Below, piece by piece: positions 1 to 11,334 of a stretch of DNA of 64,000 nucleotides. The notes beneath the pieces were generated by a model. It did not search any database, had not been told where the DNA came from, and worked only from the letters and a program-made list of their open reading frames with translations. The DNA is taken from contig NW_011887296.1 of the NCBI RefSeq assembly GCF_000151315.2, positions 1,352,561 to 1,416,560 on the forward strand, in the 5' to 3' direction. Within the stretch, counting starts at the first letter, position 1. Every line of letters begins with the position of its first letter. The position numbers and the translations under genes were made by a program. The stretch is from Capsaspora owczarzaki ATCC 30864. Its lineage: Eukaryota; Opisthokonta; Filasterea.

Positions 1-1
1 G

Positions 2-3000
2 CAGGCGGAAGCGCTCGCCTCCAAGCTACGGAAGCGCACAGCCATCGCCAAAGAAATCTTGTCCACCGAGCAAACCTACGTGCGTGCCTTGGAAACACTC
101 ATCACTTGCTACCTCAATCCAATGCGCCACAAAAAGGTGCTGCCTGCGGAAGACATTGCCATCATCTTTTCCAATGTCGAGTCCATCGTCGGCGTCAACA
201 ACATGCTGGCGCTCGAGCTCGAAGAGGTCATCCAGTCGTGGGATCCGCTCCAGACCCGACTTGGCTCCATCTTCCGCAAGCTGGGCCCATTCATGAAGCT
301 GTACGTCAACTACTGCAACAACCACTCGCACGCCATGGTCATGCTTCAGCGGTACTTGAAAAAGAGCGAGACGCTGCGAACCTTCCTCAAGCGACAGCAA
401 GTGGAGGCCCAGACCATGTCCACGCCATCCAGCAACAAGTCTGGGTCGTCATCCGCTGCTGCCACTACTGCCGCATCCTCTGTCGTGTCTGCACCGGTGG
501 CCGTCTCGGCCCATGCAGGCAATGCGTCCATCTCGGGCAACGGCATTTTGACTGTCGCCAACGCCACCAACACGGCCCTCGACTCGCTGCTGCTCATGCC
601 CGTGCAGCGCATCCCACGCTACCAACTGCTGCTTGACGATCTCGTCGAAAATACGCCCGCAGACCACGAAGACTTTGCCGACCTCACCACCGCCGTCGCA
701 TTGATCAAGACGCTGGGCTTTGAAATCAACGAAGCCATCCGTCGCATCGACAATGAAATCAAAATGGCCAACATTGAGAAAATGTTTGCGAGCGACAACC
801 TGGTGCTCATTGACTCGCAGTATCGCTTGCTGGATTTGAACACCACGAGCAGCGGCAGCGGTAGTAGCAACAGCGGCCGCTCGCGTGGTGGCAGCGATGG
901 ACCCGCCCCCGACTTGGAGGCCTCCGGTGGCTCCGGCTCTGCTGCCTCTTCTCCCGCGCCATCTCGAGGCGCCCACTCTGGCAGGCTGCTCGGCAAGCTG
1001 ATGGGGCGGCAATCCTCGTCGGAACCACAGCTCGCGAACGCAAACTCGGGCACGAATGTTGCGGCCGCTGCTGGTGGTGATGGCGTGCTGACATTGTCCG
1101 CACCACCGCGCCAGTTTGTCCAGGAAGGCTTTTTCATTGTCACCGACTTTGGTCAACATGAGCGGTTTCTGCTGCTCTTTACCGACATGCTCATTGTGGC
1201 CAAAGTCGAAAAGAACACCACGTTCCGTGTCAAGGACAAGCTCATGTTGTCGCAAATGTGGGTGGCCAACTACGAGCAAGAGGATCCGTTTTCCTTCATC
1301 ATGGGCTGGCCCCAGTACAATTGCTCGCTCACGGCCGCCTCAGCCAAGGACAAGGACCTCTGGTTTGGCATGATGCAAAAGCAGATTGCCGACGAGAAGG
1401 CACGCGACACCACCTTGGCCCGAGGGCCTGTCAAGATTCACCTGGACGACAGCGTGAACGCGCTTGGTGTCCGCCAAGGCGCCCTGCTCTCGAAGAGCAT
1501 CCTCATGACCAATACAGACACGACGCGCGCCGCCATCGAGATGGCACTCCGAAAGTACGACCTCAAGGAGGATGCCAGCCAATTCCAACTGTGGGAGTAC
1601 CTGAACGGCGCAGAGCGTCTCGTCCACGCGTTCGAGTGCCCGTTGCTCGTGTTTGCCGGAATGGAGGCCAAGCCAAAGAAGGACGACGCGCCACCACCGC
1701 GCCTCGTTCTCAAGCGGCGCGATCCCAACTTTGAGTTGCCAATGTTCATGCGTCCGCCTCGGCAGCGCTCGCACACGGGCAATCGCAGCGTCAACTCTCT
1801 CGGGCCGGGCGATGACCTTTCGTTGAATTCGTCGACAGGCCAGCAGTCGCTGGGCGTCCCAGGGGCCAGCGCTGCCTTCTCGTCGCGCACTCAGCGTGCC
1901 CAACGTGCCGTCCAGCAGTCTACCACCGTCATCCCGCCATCCGGTGGCCTCCTGGACGTGTCAGCAGCTGGCAAGCAGCAAGCCGGCATCGGAAAGCTCT
2001 TTGCCGGTCGCTCTGTACGACGCCGCTCGAACAGCGGGGTTGTACTGGATGGAGATGGCTCGCTATCGCCACTGGATCTGTCCGAGGATGGGTCGTCGAC
2101 GACGGCAAGTAGCTCCTTGGCAAGCGCTCGCGCTGGGTCGTCATCGCCTTCCAACTCGAGCCCCGTCGCAAACGTGTCCCGCGACATCCCAACCAATCTG
2201 TTTGGCTTGCCTTTGTACGAGATTGTCGAACACGATCGTCTCCACCCGGTACTTGCCGAGATGCTTGGCTTGCTGTACGCGGGATGCGGAAGCCAGTCTG
2301 CCATTTTCAACCGCAATTACAACCTGGAGCTCGTACGCGATTTGCGGCGGACGATCGACGCAGAGATTGATGTTGACCTGCGCGTCTTGCCGTTCGGTGT
2401 GCTTGTGGGTCTCTTTCTCGAGTTTTTACAAGCCCTCCCCGATAGTGTCTACAGCGGCCTGCGCGCCAGCGATTTTGACGCGCTTCGCAAAGCGCCAGCT
2501 CCTCCGCTCCCAGGAAGTCCCGCCAGCCATGCCAACCATCAAGCCAAGCCAAGCTCAGGCACCACGACCACCGCAGCATCGTTTTTCAAATCCGGCGCGG
2601 GCGAGTTGCCCCCGGGCTTTAGCGCCGCCCTCGAGTCGGCGACTGCGTCCGCGGACAAGGTGGCCGTGCTCCAGCGCATTGTCAACCGGTTTCCGCACTG
2701 CAACTATGTCTTTTTGCAATGCACCATGTCGCTTCTCCACAAAATCTTTCTCATTTCGGCTGAGAACGCCAGCGACACTGTCAACATTGCGTTGCGCATC
2801 GGCCCTCCGCTGAAAAAGGAAGGTTTGCACGAGTTTATTCGCGTGCTGATCGAGTATGCCCCCGACGTGTTTGGCCATGCTGGCGAGCTGGCCATGCAAG
2901 AGATGATGGTGCCTCAGAGCAGCATGCCCGGAATTGCGCTTCCCGGCATGACTGCTTTGCACGGCGGTGGTCTCCCGGCACCCAACGCGGGTCTGATCAC

Positions 3001-4330
3001 CATGGTTGCGCGGTCTTCTGCTGGCAGCGGTGGCGGCAAGGTGCCGTTTGCACGGCAATCCACGAAGCGCAGGCCGCTTCGTGTCAAGGTCATGCCTGAC
3101 GTGCCTTCGACGCCCAATAGCAGCACCAGCAGCGAAGTTTCATCCCCTGGCGTTCCTACTTCACCCTTCCGGCGAGGCTCCAAGTTTGCCAGCTTGACGG
3201 ACTTGTACAACCAGCGCCGACACTCTCAGCTCGACCTTCTCCAAGGTGCCGGTGGCTCGACGCAAAGTCTGTCCACCTGGGCAAACGCGGCACCTCCCAC
3301 CGAGCACAAGGCTGTTCAAGTCAACCTGCTTTCGCGGGATGCCAGCCTCGCCAGCGTGGTGGACGAGGATGTGGTGCTACTGCCGCCTCCCCCTCCGCCG
3401 GTCGAACAAACCCCGAATGTTCACCACCACCACCACCACCACAAGAGTTCGATCGCGTCCATCCACACCAGCAGCAGCAGTGGCGGTCGCGGCATTGCCT
3501 CCTACAATTCGGCTGCGTTCGAAGAGGCCTTGGACGACTTGCCACCACCGCCTCCGCCGCCGGGACGCGGTAGCCACGCATTCCAGGATGCTCATGTCGG
3601 GTCCATGTCCAGCCTTGAAAGTGAGGACACCATGTCCTACGAGAGCGATAGCAACGAGTTGCCGGCGCCTCCACCGCCGCCGACAACGACGAACGGCAAC
3701 TTGCATCGCCGTACCTTGCTGCAGCTGGCCATTTCCGAGGAAGACTTGAGCAAGATTGCAGCAGAGATTGCCGCTGCCGACCCAGAACCGGAACCGGAAC
3801 CAGAAGAGCAAGATGTGGATAGCGATCACGTCTCCAGCGATGAAGAGGGCGAGACGCCTTCCTACCACCATCGCAACGATGACGACGAGCTCATGCTCTC
3901 GTTCAACAAGCGTGCCTACCACATGAGCTCAATGAAGGTGATGGAGTCTAGCACCCCCGATCAAGACGAGTTCAACTCGGTCGACGTACCGCACGCGCCG
4001 CAGTCCCAGGCGATTGATCATCGCCGTGGCTCCGTGGGCACCATGATGTATGCTGGTCACGCGGACGACGAAGGGCATGCGGCCTTTTTGAGTGCCCTGG
4101 GCGGACGGATTGAGGCTGAAAGCGCCAACCCCTTGTTCTCGGCTGCCCGGGCCGACGTTGCTGGCGACGCCTTGGACGACGACCTTGTCGACGAGAGCGA
4201 GTTGTCGGCGTTGACCGCCGTTGCGACTGCCGCTGCGACCGCCCCAGCACCCGTCCCAGCTCCAATCCAACCACCGGCAGAAGTCACGCCCGACCGCCGC
4301 AAGAGCCGCGCAATTGTGACTGAGCTGTAA
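2..4330 (+). CDS. Rho GEF/GAP-like protein: DH-PH-RA-RhoGAP, 5' end outside window
   Basis: Open from base 2 to the TAA at 4328-4330 with no intron (1442 visible residues), so the N-terminus lies upstream. Residues about 10-250 are a Dbl-homology domain opening with KRTAIAKEILSTEQTYVRAL; a Ser/Ala-rich loop (about 135-180) interrupts it before LMPVQRIPRYQLLL, the conserved DH helix. A PH domain follows (about 368-465), then a Ras-association domain (about 475-580, with FQLWEYLNGAERLVHAFECP). A RhoGAP-fold region lies at about 733-957 (FGLPLYEIVE...). The GAP arginine-finger motif, normally GIFR, reads AIFN here, so GAP catalysis is probably lost. The tail has poly-Pro stretches, seven His in a row and an EPEPEPE run. 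Domain order resembles BCR/ABR (DH-PH-C2-GAP) with RA replacing C2, or ARHGAP20 (PH-RA-GAP) with an added DH. Predicted role: exchange factor for Rho GTPases controlled by Ras-type input. Function is inferred from domains only. Confidence 0.85.
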   Translation, partial: QAEALASKLRKRTAIAKEILSTEQTYVRALETLITCYLNPMRHKKVLPAEDIAIIFSNVESIVGVNNMLALELEEVIQSWDPLQTRLGSIFRKLGPFMKLYVNYCNNHSHAMVMLQRYLKKSETLRTFLKRQQVEAQTMSTPSSNKSGSSSAAATTAASSVVSAPVAVSAHAGNASISGNGILTVANATNTALDSLLLMPVQRIPRYQLLLDDLVENTPADHEDFADLTTAVALIKTLGFEINEAIRRIDNEIKMANIEKMFASDNLVLIDSQYRLLDLNTTSSGSGSSNSGRSRGGSDGPAPDLEASGGSGSAASSPAPSRGAHSGRLLGKLMGRQSSSEPQLANANSGTNVAAAAGGDGVLTLSAPPRQFVQEGFFIVTDFGQHERFLLLFTDMLIVAKVEKNTTFRVKDKLMLSQMWVANYEQEDPFSFIMGWPQYNCSLTAASAKDKDLWFGMMQKQIADEKARDTTLARGPVKIHLDDSVNALGVRQGALLSKSILMTNTDTTRAAIEMALRKYDLKEDASQFQLWEYLNGAERLVHAFECPLLVFAGMEAKPKKDDAPPPRLVLKRRDPNFELPMFMRPPRQRSHTGNRSVNSLGPGDDLSLNSSTGQQSLGVPGASAAFSSRTQRAQRAVQQSTTVIPPSGGLLDVSAAGKQQAGIGKLFAGRSVRRRSNSGVVLDGDGSLSPLDLSEDGSSTTASSSLASARAGSSSPSNSSPVANVSRDIPTNLFGLPLYEIVEHDRLHPVLAEMLGLLYAGCGSQSAIFNRNYNLELVRDLRRTIDAEIDVDLRVLPFGVLVGLFLEFLQALPDSVYSGLRASDFDALRKAPAPPLPGSPASHANHQAKPSSGTTTTAASFFKSGAGELPPGFSAALESATASADKVAVLQRIVNRFPHCNYVFLQCTMSLLHKIFLISAENASDTVNIALRIGPPLKKEGLHEFIRVLIEYAPDVFGHAGELAMQEMMVPQSSMPGIALPGMTALHGGGLPAPNAGLITMVARSSAGSGGGKVPFARQSTKRRPLRVKVMPDVPSTPNSSTSSEVSSPGVPTSPFRRGSKFASLTDLYNQRRHSQLDLLQGAGGSTQSLSTWANAAPPTEHKAVQVNLLSRDASLASVVDEDVVLLPPPPPPVEQTPNVHHHHHHHKSSIASIHTSSSSGGRGIASYNSAAFEEALDDLPPPPPPPGRGSHAFQDAHVGSMSSLESEDTMSYESDSNELPAPPPPPTTTNGNLHRRTLLQLAISEEDLSKIAAEIAAADPEPEPEPEEQDVDSDHVSSDEEGETPSYHHRNDDDELMLSFNKRAYHMSSMKVMESSTPDQDEFNSVDVPHAPQSQAIDHRRGSVGTMMYAGHADDEGHAAFLSALGGRIEAESANPLFSAARADVAGDALDDDLVDESELSALTAVATAAATAPAPVPAPIQPPAEVTPDRRKSRAIVTEL

Positions 4331-4370
4331 CTTGAGGATTGCTGAAGTGATTTTGATTTTGTTCTGTTCA

Positions 4371-4436
4371 TTGTTGTTGTCGTTGTTGTTGTGATGTTGT
4401 TGCTGTTGCTGTAGTTGCTGCTGTTGTTGTTGTTGT
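4371..4436 (+). repeat. GTT/GCT trinucleotide repeat in 3' UTR
   Basis: Imperfect (GTT)n with GCT and GAT variants starts about 40 bases after the Rho-regulator stop codon. It lies outside any coding frame I accept; the poly-Gln/Asn reading on the other strand is a by-product of the repeat. The remaining bases up to the next start at 4600 show nothing else. Confidence 0.7.
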
Positions 4437-4599
4437 GCACTTTGTTTCGGATTGCAAAATGTGTTGTCTCGATTTGAACCCAGCACAAGAAAAATAGATT
4501 AAGATTGAGATCATTTTATTGTTGCTTTTTTTTTCACAGCTAAGACTTTGCATGGCTGAATTAGGACAGGCTCAGTTTTACTTTTTTTGGGGTTGACAA

Positions 4600-6626
4600 A
4601 TGCGAATCCACTTTGACGTCACCTTCTCGCGACAGGTCGCGTCGTTCCATTACGAAGCAAGCTCGTCGTCTTCCGACAAGACTCCTGACGCTCGTCCTTC
4701 TGCAAGCAGCATCTCACTCGACGACGATCCGACGCTGCTGCGGCTGCAACTCGAGCTCGCGCGACTCTTCCACGTCGTTCCATCCATGCAGCGCCTGATT
4801 CTGCGCGGCCGCCGCCTCGACACGAACCAGACAAGCTCTACTGCAGCGACCGTGACATCTGCATTGGCGACTGGAGGGACTCTGACTGGAGGGACTGGCT
4901 CGCGAAATGCTCCGTCAGCGCTTCGTTCGAGAACCGCCACGGAGAATTCTAATGATGACCGAACAATGAGGGGATCGGACTTGGACGAACGCAACGAGCA
5001 TCGTGATAATCATGATGATGGCAATGACATTGACGATGCTGATGGGCAGAGCGAAAAGCAGTCGCTCGACACGCTGGGCATTGTGAATGGCGACCGAATC
5101 ATGCTGCTCGGCTCCACCCTCACCGACGTAGAAGAGGTGCGGCAAGCTGAGGGAAGCGCACTCAAAGCGATTGAAGAGCGACGCCTGATGCGAACCAAGG
5201 CCCAGTCCAGCCAATCGCGCCGTCAAGCACCCGTGAAACCCTTCGCAGACCGTGATTCGTCCGGTTTGGGGCGCGAGTATGGGTTTGCCAGACTCGAGTC
5301 GTTGCCGTACTTTACGTATCCGTCCCCTAGCGACGCTCTGGAGCTGCTTCGGCGGCTGTCGACCGATCCAGGCATTGTGGCAGTCGTCAAGAAGCATCAT
5401 TGGCTGGTCGGAGCGCTTGTGGAGATGCCGCCGGAGGGCAAAGTCGGCATTGACGATGTCTGCGTGCTTGGCTACAACACCAACAAGGGCCAGTCCATTG
5501 CACTTCGTCTGAGGACTGACGATCTAACAGGCTTTCGACAGTACAACGTGATCAAGAAGACTCTTGTAAGCGATGGATGGATGATTTGTGCGACTTTTTT
5601 TTGTCTTAGCTGACTACCTCTTGTTTGGACTCTGCGTAGATCCACGAACTGGCGCACATGGTGCATAGCGATCACAATGCAGACTTTCATGCGCTCAACA
5701 AGCAGCTCACACAGGAAACCGAGCAGCTGGACTGGACGCGAAATGGCGGTCACGCTCTCGGTGGCGCGCCCGTGTACATGCCGCCAGATGGCAATGCTGG
5801 AACAGACCCGTATGCGTGGGAGCGCGACGAGTTGACAGAGGAAGATGTCATGACAACCACTGCTCGCAGCTCTGGAGTTGCGCTTGGCGGTGGCAGCTTC
5901 CGCTCAAATTTGCCGAGAACGGAGCTGGCTGCCCTCGCGGCGTTATCTCGGTCGCAAGCTGCCCAGCCTCGCGAGCAGACCATTTCGTCTGGCAAGGGGC
6001 AAGCAGCGGCAGCACCAGCAGCACCAGCGTCAACGCGTGCACCCGATTTCGACGAGCACGCGATTGTCATTTCTCGTGTGATGGTGCCATCATCTCCGCC
6101 ATCGCCCGTGGCACAACCTGTACACATGTCATTAGACGACACGCCGACTACTACGTTGCCGACCTCGTCTACCGCAAGCCCCATGTCCATCCACGGTCAG
6201 AACGACGATGCCGGCTTGATGGTTCTTGCAAACAACAGCCATGAACCAGACGCCGCGGATGCAACCTCGAATTCGGTAGACCCGTTAGGAATGGAGCTTG
6301 CATCGCAGTATGGATCGCTCAACAAACTGGAACGCGCGACCGCGGCTGCCAGGCAGATTGCCGTCTCTGCTGGTGCACAGGAATGTCTTCGTACGCTTCA
6401 AGTCTACCTGGGAAATGCTCTAAGGTACCCCAAGGACCCAAAGTACCACAGGATTCGTGCGACGAATCAAGCGTTTCAAGACCGTGTGGCGTCGGTTGAA
6501 GGCGGCACCGAGTTGCTGGAATTGGCTGGATTTGCACGAGAGCAGGATGCGTTTCGGCTGTCTGCGTACGATCCGGGTTTGATTTGGCTCATCAAGAATG
6601 TGGTGGATGAGCAGCTCGCGCACTAG
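4600..6626 (+). CDS. Wss1-like metalloprotease, UBL-WLM-PUB
   Basis: Two exons, 4600-5565 and 5640-6626, joined by a 74-base phase-0 intron (GTAAGC...GCGTAG); 650 residues. The N-terminus is a ubiquitin-like fold (MRIHFDVTF...LRLQLELARLFHV...QRLILRGRRLD) split by an acidic/low-complexity insert of about 100 residues before its last strand (LDTLGIVNGDRIMLLG). The WLM metalloprotease domain spans the splice junction. The zinc motif HELAHMVHSDHNADF starts with the second codon of exon 2. Near the C-terminus CLRTLQVYLGNALRYPKDPKY begins a PUB domain, the p97/Cdc48-binding fold. Wss1-type proteases cut proteins crosslinked to DNA and work with Cdc48 and SUMO/ubiquitin. UBL-WLM-PUB proteins are known from plants and some fungi; animals mostly rely on SPRTN. 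The stop lies 188 bases from the stop of the convergent kinase gene. Confidence 0.88.
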
Positions 6627-6759
6627 TTGCCTTGGGGTTGATAAAGCAAGGCCGACAAGCAACAAACACTCGGCTGAAAGCGGAGACGCGAAAAGCTGTG
6701 AAAACCCAGTGGCATGTGCTTTAATGACAGTCCACTCCTCCACAATTTCTTGTGAAAGC

Positions 6760-6765
6760 AATAAA
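6760..6765 (+). terminator. Candidate poly(A) signal AATAAA
   Basis: AATAAA occurs 134 bases after the stop codon of the UBL-WLM-PUB gene, in the short gap between two convergent genes. Position and orientation fit that transcript; no transcript evidence was available. Confidence 0.4.
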
Positions 6766-6813
6766 TAACAGAAACAAAAACAAGCAAAAAAAAAACAAAG
6801 ACAACTCATCGAG

Positions 6814-9800
6814 TTATCGCTCAACACTCATCGCCAATTCGCGAATCTTGTCCAAAAACATGGGAACGCCTTGATGAATACGCTTGATGAGACTGCTCGA
6901 CACGTTGCCGCACAAATCCAACGCGAGCAGATACGTCAGCCAGCAGCGGCCATCGCCAATCGGCTCCACGACCCATCCGCTTGGCAAGACTTCTCCGCGG
7001 ACCCGACCAGAAATCGGCGGGCAACTCGAATGCGTGGCGCTCGTCGACGCAACAACATATTTGCCATCCTGCCAAAAACCGAAAAGAAGAAATGGTCCAA
7101 CAGTGAGTCAGTCGCCTTGCGTTCAACGATCCTCTATTTGTTGTCTGTTTTTGTCTTCTCGCCATACCTTTTGAACTCGCTTGGTAACGCAGCAAAAATC
7201 ACGCGTGACCTTGTTAAAGTACAAGGCGCTCTCATCCATAAAGTACCAGACCGAGCAATGGTGGCCAACCTTCTCCACTTCTCGGATGCTGGTTGTAAAG
7301 TTGTCATATTCACGACGTCTGTGTTTCCCACACAGGCTTCAAACAGTGAGAGCGCTGCGCTTCCAGTACAACCACAACAAACGAAAAAAATGTCGCAAAG
7401 AACTCACCGTTGGAAATCACTAACAAGATCAACAACGCGCTCTGCGGACGCTTCAATCATGGTCTTGCACTTGACACGGACAACAGTGGTGGGTTCCTTG
7501 CTGCGCTGCGCAAAGGCCGTGACATCATCCGAACGAAGGAGCCGCCACTGTTGTTGATCGTGGCGATCAAGCGTGGCCATAAGCTCGGTGACGGCTTGGT
7601 CTGCTGCTTTTTCGGCCGCGGAAGGCGAAACAACCATGCTCTCTTCTCCGGTAATCACAGTATCGACCAGCCATGGATGCTGGAGAATGTCCGAGACTCC
7701 CATGCGTCGCTCTGGATCGACAACAATCGTGCGTCGCAGCAGCCGCTCTGCCTCCTTTGGGACGTACAGCGGCGCCCCAAACGCTTGCGATTGGATGTTC
7801 CGGTAGAGCTGCTGCATCGTCATGACGCTGGGCTCGTAGTCGTACGGCATTTCGCAAGTCAGTAGGTTGAAGAGGATGACTCCCAGCGCCCACACATCGA
7901 TAGCCGGGAAATTTCGAGTCTGATTGCAACAAAAAGCCGAACGAGCATCCACCAAAGGAGGAGGAGGAAGAGGAGGGGCAAGGGAGAAGAAAGTCAGACC
8001 CTAGCACAAAACCTGTTTCAAAACCCTCATTCCCAACCCAACCCCCTATTCTACTCCCAAAACCTTACCGTGCCAATCATCAACTCGGGAGCGGCATAGA
8101 TTGGCGTGCCGCAGTTTTCGCGGACACTTTCATGCCTTGCCGCGGGATCGGCTTGGCTGGGCGCTCGAACAACCTTGGACAGGCCAAAGTCAACAAGAAC
8201 AGGGCGCATGTTGGCGCCAAGCAAGATGTTGTCTGGCTTCAAATCGCGATGCACAATGCCGTTGGCATGGAGATACTCGACGCCAAGCACAATTTGCTTG
8301 AACAGCACGGCAGACTCGGTGCACCCAAACTCAACCGACCAGTGCTTGTTGAGAAACTCGAGCAGGCTGCCGTTGGGCACGTACTGCAGAGCCATGCAAA
8401 AGTGATGCTCAGTCTCCAGAATCGAGTACACGGTGACAATGCTGGGATGGTGCAAGCCCTGCAGAATTGCCAGCTCCTGCTGCACCATCTGCTCGCCCTG
8501 ACTGTGGTCCTTGGCAAAGAACTTGAGGGCCACCTTCTCCTGGCGCAGCCTGTGCATGCCCAAGCGCACAATCGAAAAGGAACCTGCGCCGAGATGCTTA
8601 TTTTCAATGTCGTATGGCCCAATCGAGCGATACCGGTCAATCAGCATTCGCGCAAAGTTGGGATTGGGGGTCTGGTACGGCCGGAGTTGCTCAAAGAGCT
8701 CGATCAGTGCCTGCTCCGTCACGCGCGTTGCAACAGGGGCTGCATGATGGCCCACCGCCAGTTGCAGTTGCGGGGAAAGCGGTGGTGACAGCTCGACCGA
8801 GCCGGATGGTTCAATGGGCTGGCTGGGACGCGTGCTGCGCAGAACTGGCTTGCCAGCGACGAAAGGTGCGTCACTGAGCTCTGTCGAGGTGCTGGAGCGC
8901 CGACGAAAGAAGGAAAATGCACCCAATGACTTGTTGCTGCCAGTGCTGGCTCGACTCGACTGGCCCGTGGTCGTGGTCGTGGTGGCGCTGTCGCCAAATG
9001 AACCGCATGCATAAATAGTCTCGTCGGAAGTGGTGTGCCGTGCTGCCGACGGGCGAGCGTCCGCAAGAGTGGGTATTGGTATGGGGATTGACATGGAAAC
9101 GGGCGAATAAGGCGGAGTGGCAGAAGCCGAAGACGAGCTGGCCCGGCTGCGTTTGCCGCGACTGGGCGCGCGCCGCCGCTCATCCGCCGCCGAATCAATG
9201 GAAATGTCAAAATCAAAGCCGTCTCTTTCCTCGGGCGAGGATGCCCCCACGGTATGAATGAACAGATTGTTGACGGGCTCTGGCTTTCTGTGGTGGCGTC
9301 GGTCGGCGGGATCGGGAATGGCGAGCCGCGACATTCTCGGATCGTCGAGCAGCATGCGGATGGCGGGTTCCGTCTGCGCCAGTACATCTTCTTGGCTTGA
9401 GGAACGGAAGCGACTTTGAGAGTTGGATCGCAAGCGTGGTGCGACTGGAACAAGTTCGCGGCGAAGGTTGATCGTCCCCGCCAACCGCGACATGCTTGTG
9501 CGGATGAACTCGTAGTCGGACAGGAGCTCCTCCATGGTAGAGGCCGCGGCAATAACCAGGCTTCTGTATTGGGTGTTAGCCATCATCCGCACACGACGAT
9601 GCAAGCATTGTTAGGTAAAAGTGTCGAGTGCGGGTTTGCACCAAAACGGTTTGGTTTGGTTACCTTGCGCTCATGTCTTCGAGCACCAGTCGGAAGACGT
9701 GTCGCTGCCCATCAGCACCCAGCGTCGGGGTGGACGACGAGAGGAAATTAGAAGCGGCGCCGGCAGTACCGGTCGTTGCCGTCGGCTGCAAAGTTGTGGG

Positions 9801-10708
9801 AAGCGCGAACGGGAACAGAGCCGCCCAGCGTTTCAGAGAGTACACTGCGAGCGATGCCACAATCAAATCCGTGTCTGAGAGCAGCTCCAGAGCAGGTGTG
9901 CTACCTTCATTCTTTGACGTTAATGTGGGTGATGGCTGTGCAGACGAGGGTGTGGACAGCAGCGACGTCGTTGAGGTTTCCGCGTCCCTTTCGATTGTCT
10001 GTGTTGAGTGAATGTCGTCGACGAGCTCTAAACCTATCAACAAGCAATACAGTAAACCATGTCATGACAATAATCGTGACGAACGATGAGCCAATGCAGT
10101 TGCAAAACGACGATATTCTGGTTTCCTTTTTTTTTTTTCTTTTTTTTTTTTCAATGTCGTGATTATCATCCGCTTCTGTTCAGATCTAAATTCTCACCAC
10201 CATCATCACTGAACATCACCAACCACCAACCACCACCAACGGCCGCGCACCTCCATCCAATGCAGGTAAACTTTTGCAGTTGATGTGGTTCACTCTCTTG
10301 CCGCTTTTCCTTTCTTTTGTCCCCCTTCTCTCTCCTTCCCCCTGCCATCCTGCCTACTCCTTGCTGTACTGCGCAAAAGTGCGAGCAAAGTAGTCAAAAG
10401 CGCAACTTGTGCGCGGACGGAGGGTTTTGTCGATTTTTACACTTTGCGGGCGCGGGGTTGGGTTCACGTTGGCTTCCAAAACGAGCGGATCTGTTTGCTC
10501 AGAAGCCGGATAACACCCAATGGAAACAGAGGCGGAGGATGGGGAGGGGAGGGGAGGTCGACTCGTTGCAGATCACACACAAGACACGCGTCGACACAGG
10601 GTATCAGAGGTAGTAAAGCGAAGGGGGGAGGGGGCAAGAGAGAGAGAGAGAGCGAGAGAGAAAGTGGAAGAGTTCTCACCATTCACCGCAACCGCGATCG
10701 CTTGACGC

Positions 10709-10740
<32 letters not shown>

Positions 10741-11334
10741 TTCGTCGCAACCATCGCCAGCACCCTCTGCAGGCGTTCCCGCGTAGATGATGGACTGCTG
10801 CGATGCGTGCGCTGACTTGGATGGCGACGGACGGCCCAGCAGCATTGTCGATGGGGTGGTGCAAGTAGCGGCAGGAGCGGCAGACGGCCCGAACGGAATT
10901 GGCTCATCGCCGAACGAGCAACTCCGACGGTGGTGCGGGCGACCCGCCGCTGCGGGACCGTGCCTGGCCTGCAGCTGAGTGTGATGCGTCGGAGGATGAG
11001 GATGGTGGTGACTGAGTTGGTGCTGTTGTGCAGGCTGCGGCTTGGACGCTGGCTGGCGACGGGATGCACGCGGCTGCGGCTGTTGTTGGGGCGTCGGGTG
11101 ATACGGGGGTCGGTTGAGCGCATCTGCCGAGCGACGTCCAACACTCCCGCGCTCGGACAGCGTGTCCCCTGCATCAGCCAGGGACGTCGATGATGCGGAC
11201 GAAGGAGGGAAGGCGGACGACGCAGCACTGGGACTGTCCGGGGCGTCGCTCCCGCCGCCGCCGACGAGCGAGGACAGTGACTGGCGCTTCCACCCCGTCG
11301 TTGTCACGAACGGCAACGGCGACACGAGCACCAT
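6814..11334 (-). CDS. Serine/threonine kinase fused to a START lipid-binding domain
   Basis: Six exons on the complement: 11334-10680, 10033-9664, 9563-8069, 7919-7408, 7336-7168, 7068-6814. All junctions keep frame (phases 1, 2, 0, 2, 0); 1151 residues. Residues 1 to about 650 are mostly Ser/Pro/His/Asp-rich. The kinase domain (about 658-925) shows GAGSFSIV (glycine loop), VALKFF (Lys), HRDLKPDNILL, DFGLSK and YAAPELM, all intact, so it should be active. After the kinase comes a START-like domain (about 950-1150) that runs through the last three exons to the stop (CSVWYFMDESALYF, then GWVVEPIGDGRCWLTYLLALD). START domains bind lipids or sterols, suggesting a kinase that is controlled by or recruited through a lipid. 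Kinase-START fusions are known in wheat (WKS1/Yr36), but relation to this protein is not implied. Intron 1 is 646 bases, unusually long here, and holds T and GA tracts. Confidence 0.85.

Noticed and set aside
449-1279. 276-residue antisense frame in the Rho regulator
   Set aside because: The sense strand has clear DH and PH domains; antisense frames are frequent in this GC-rich coding DNA.
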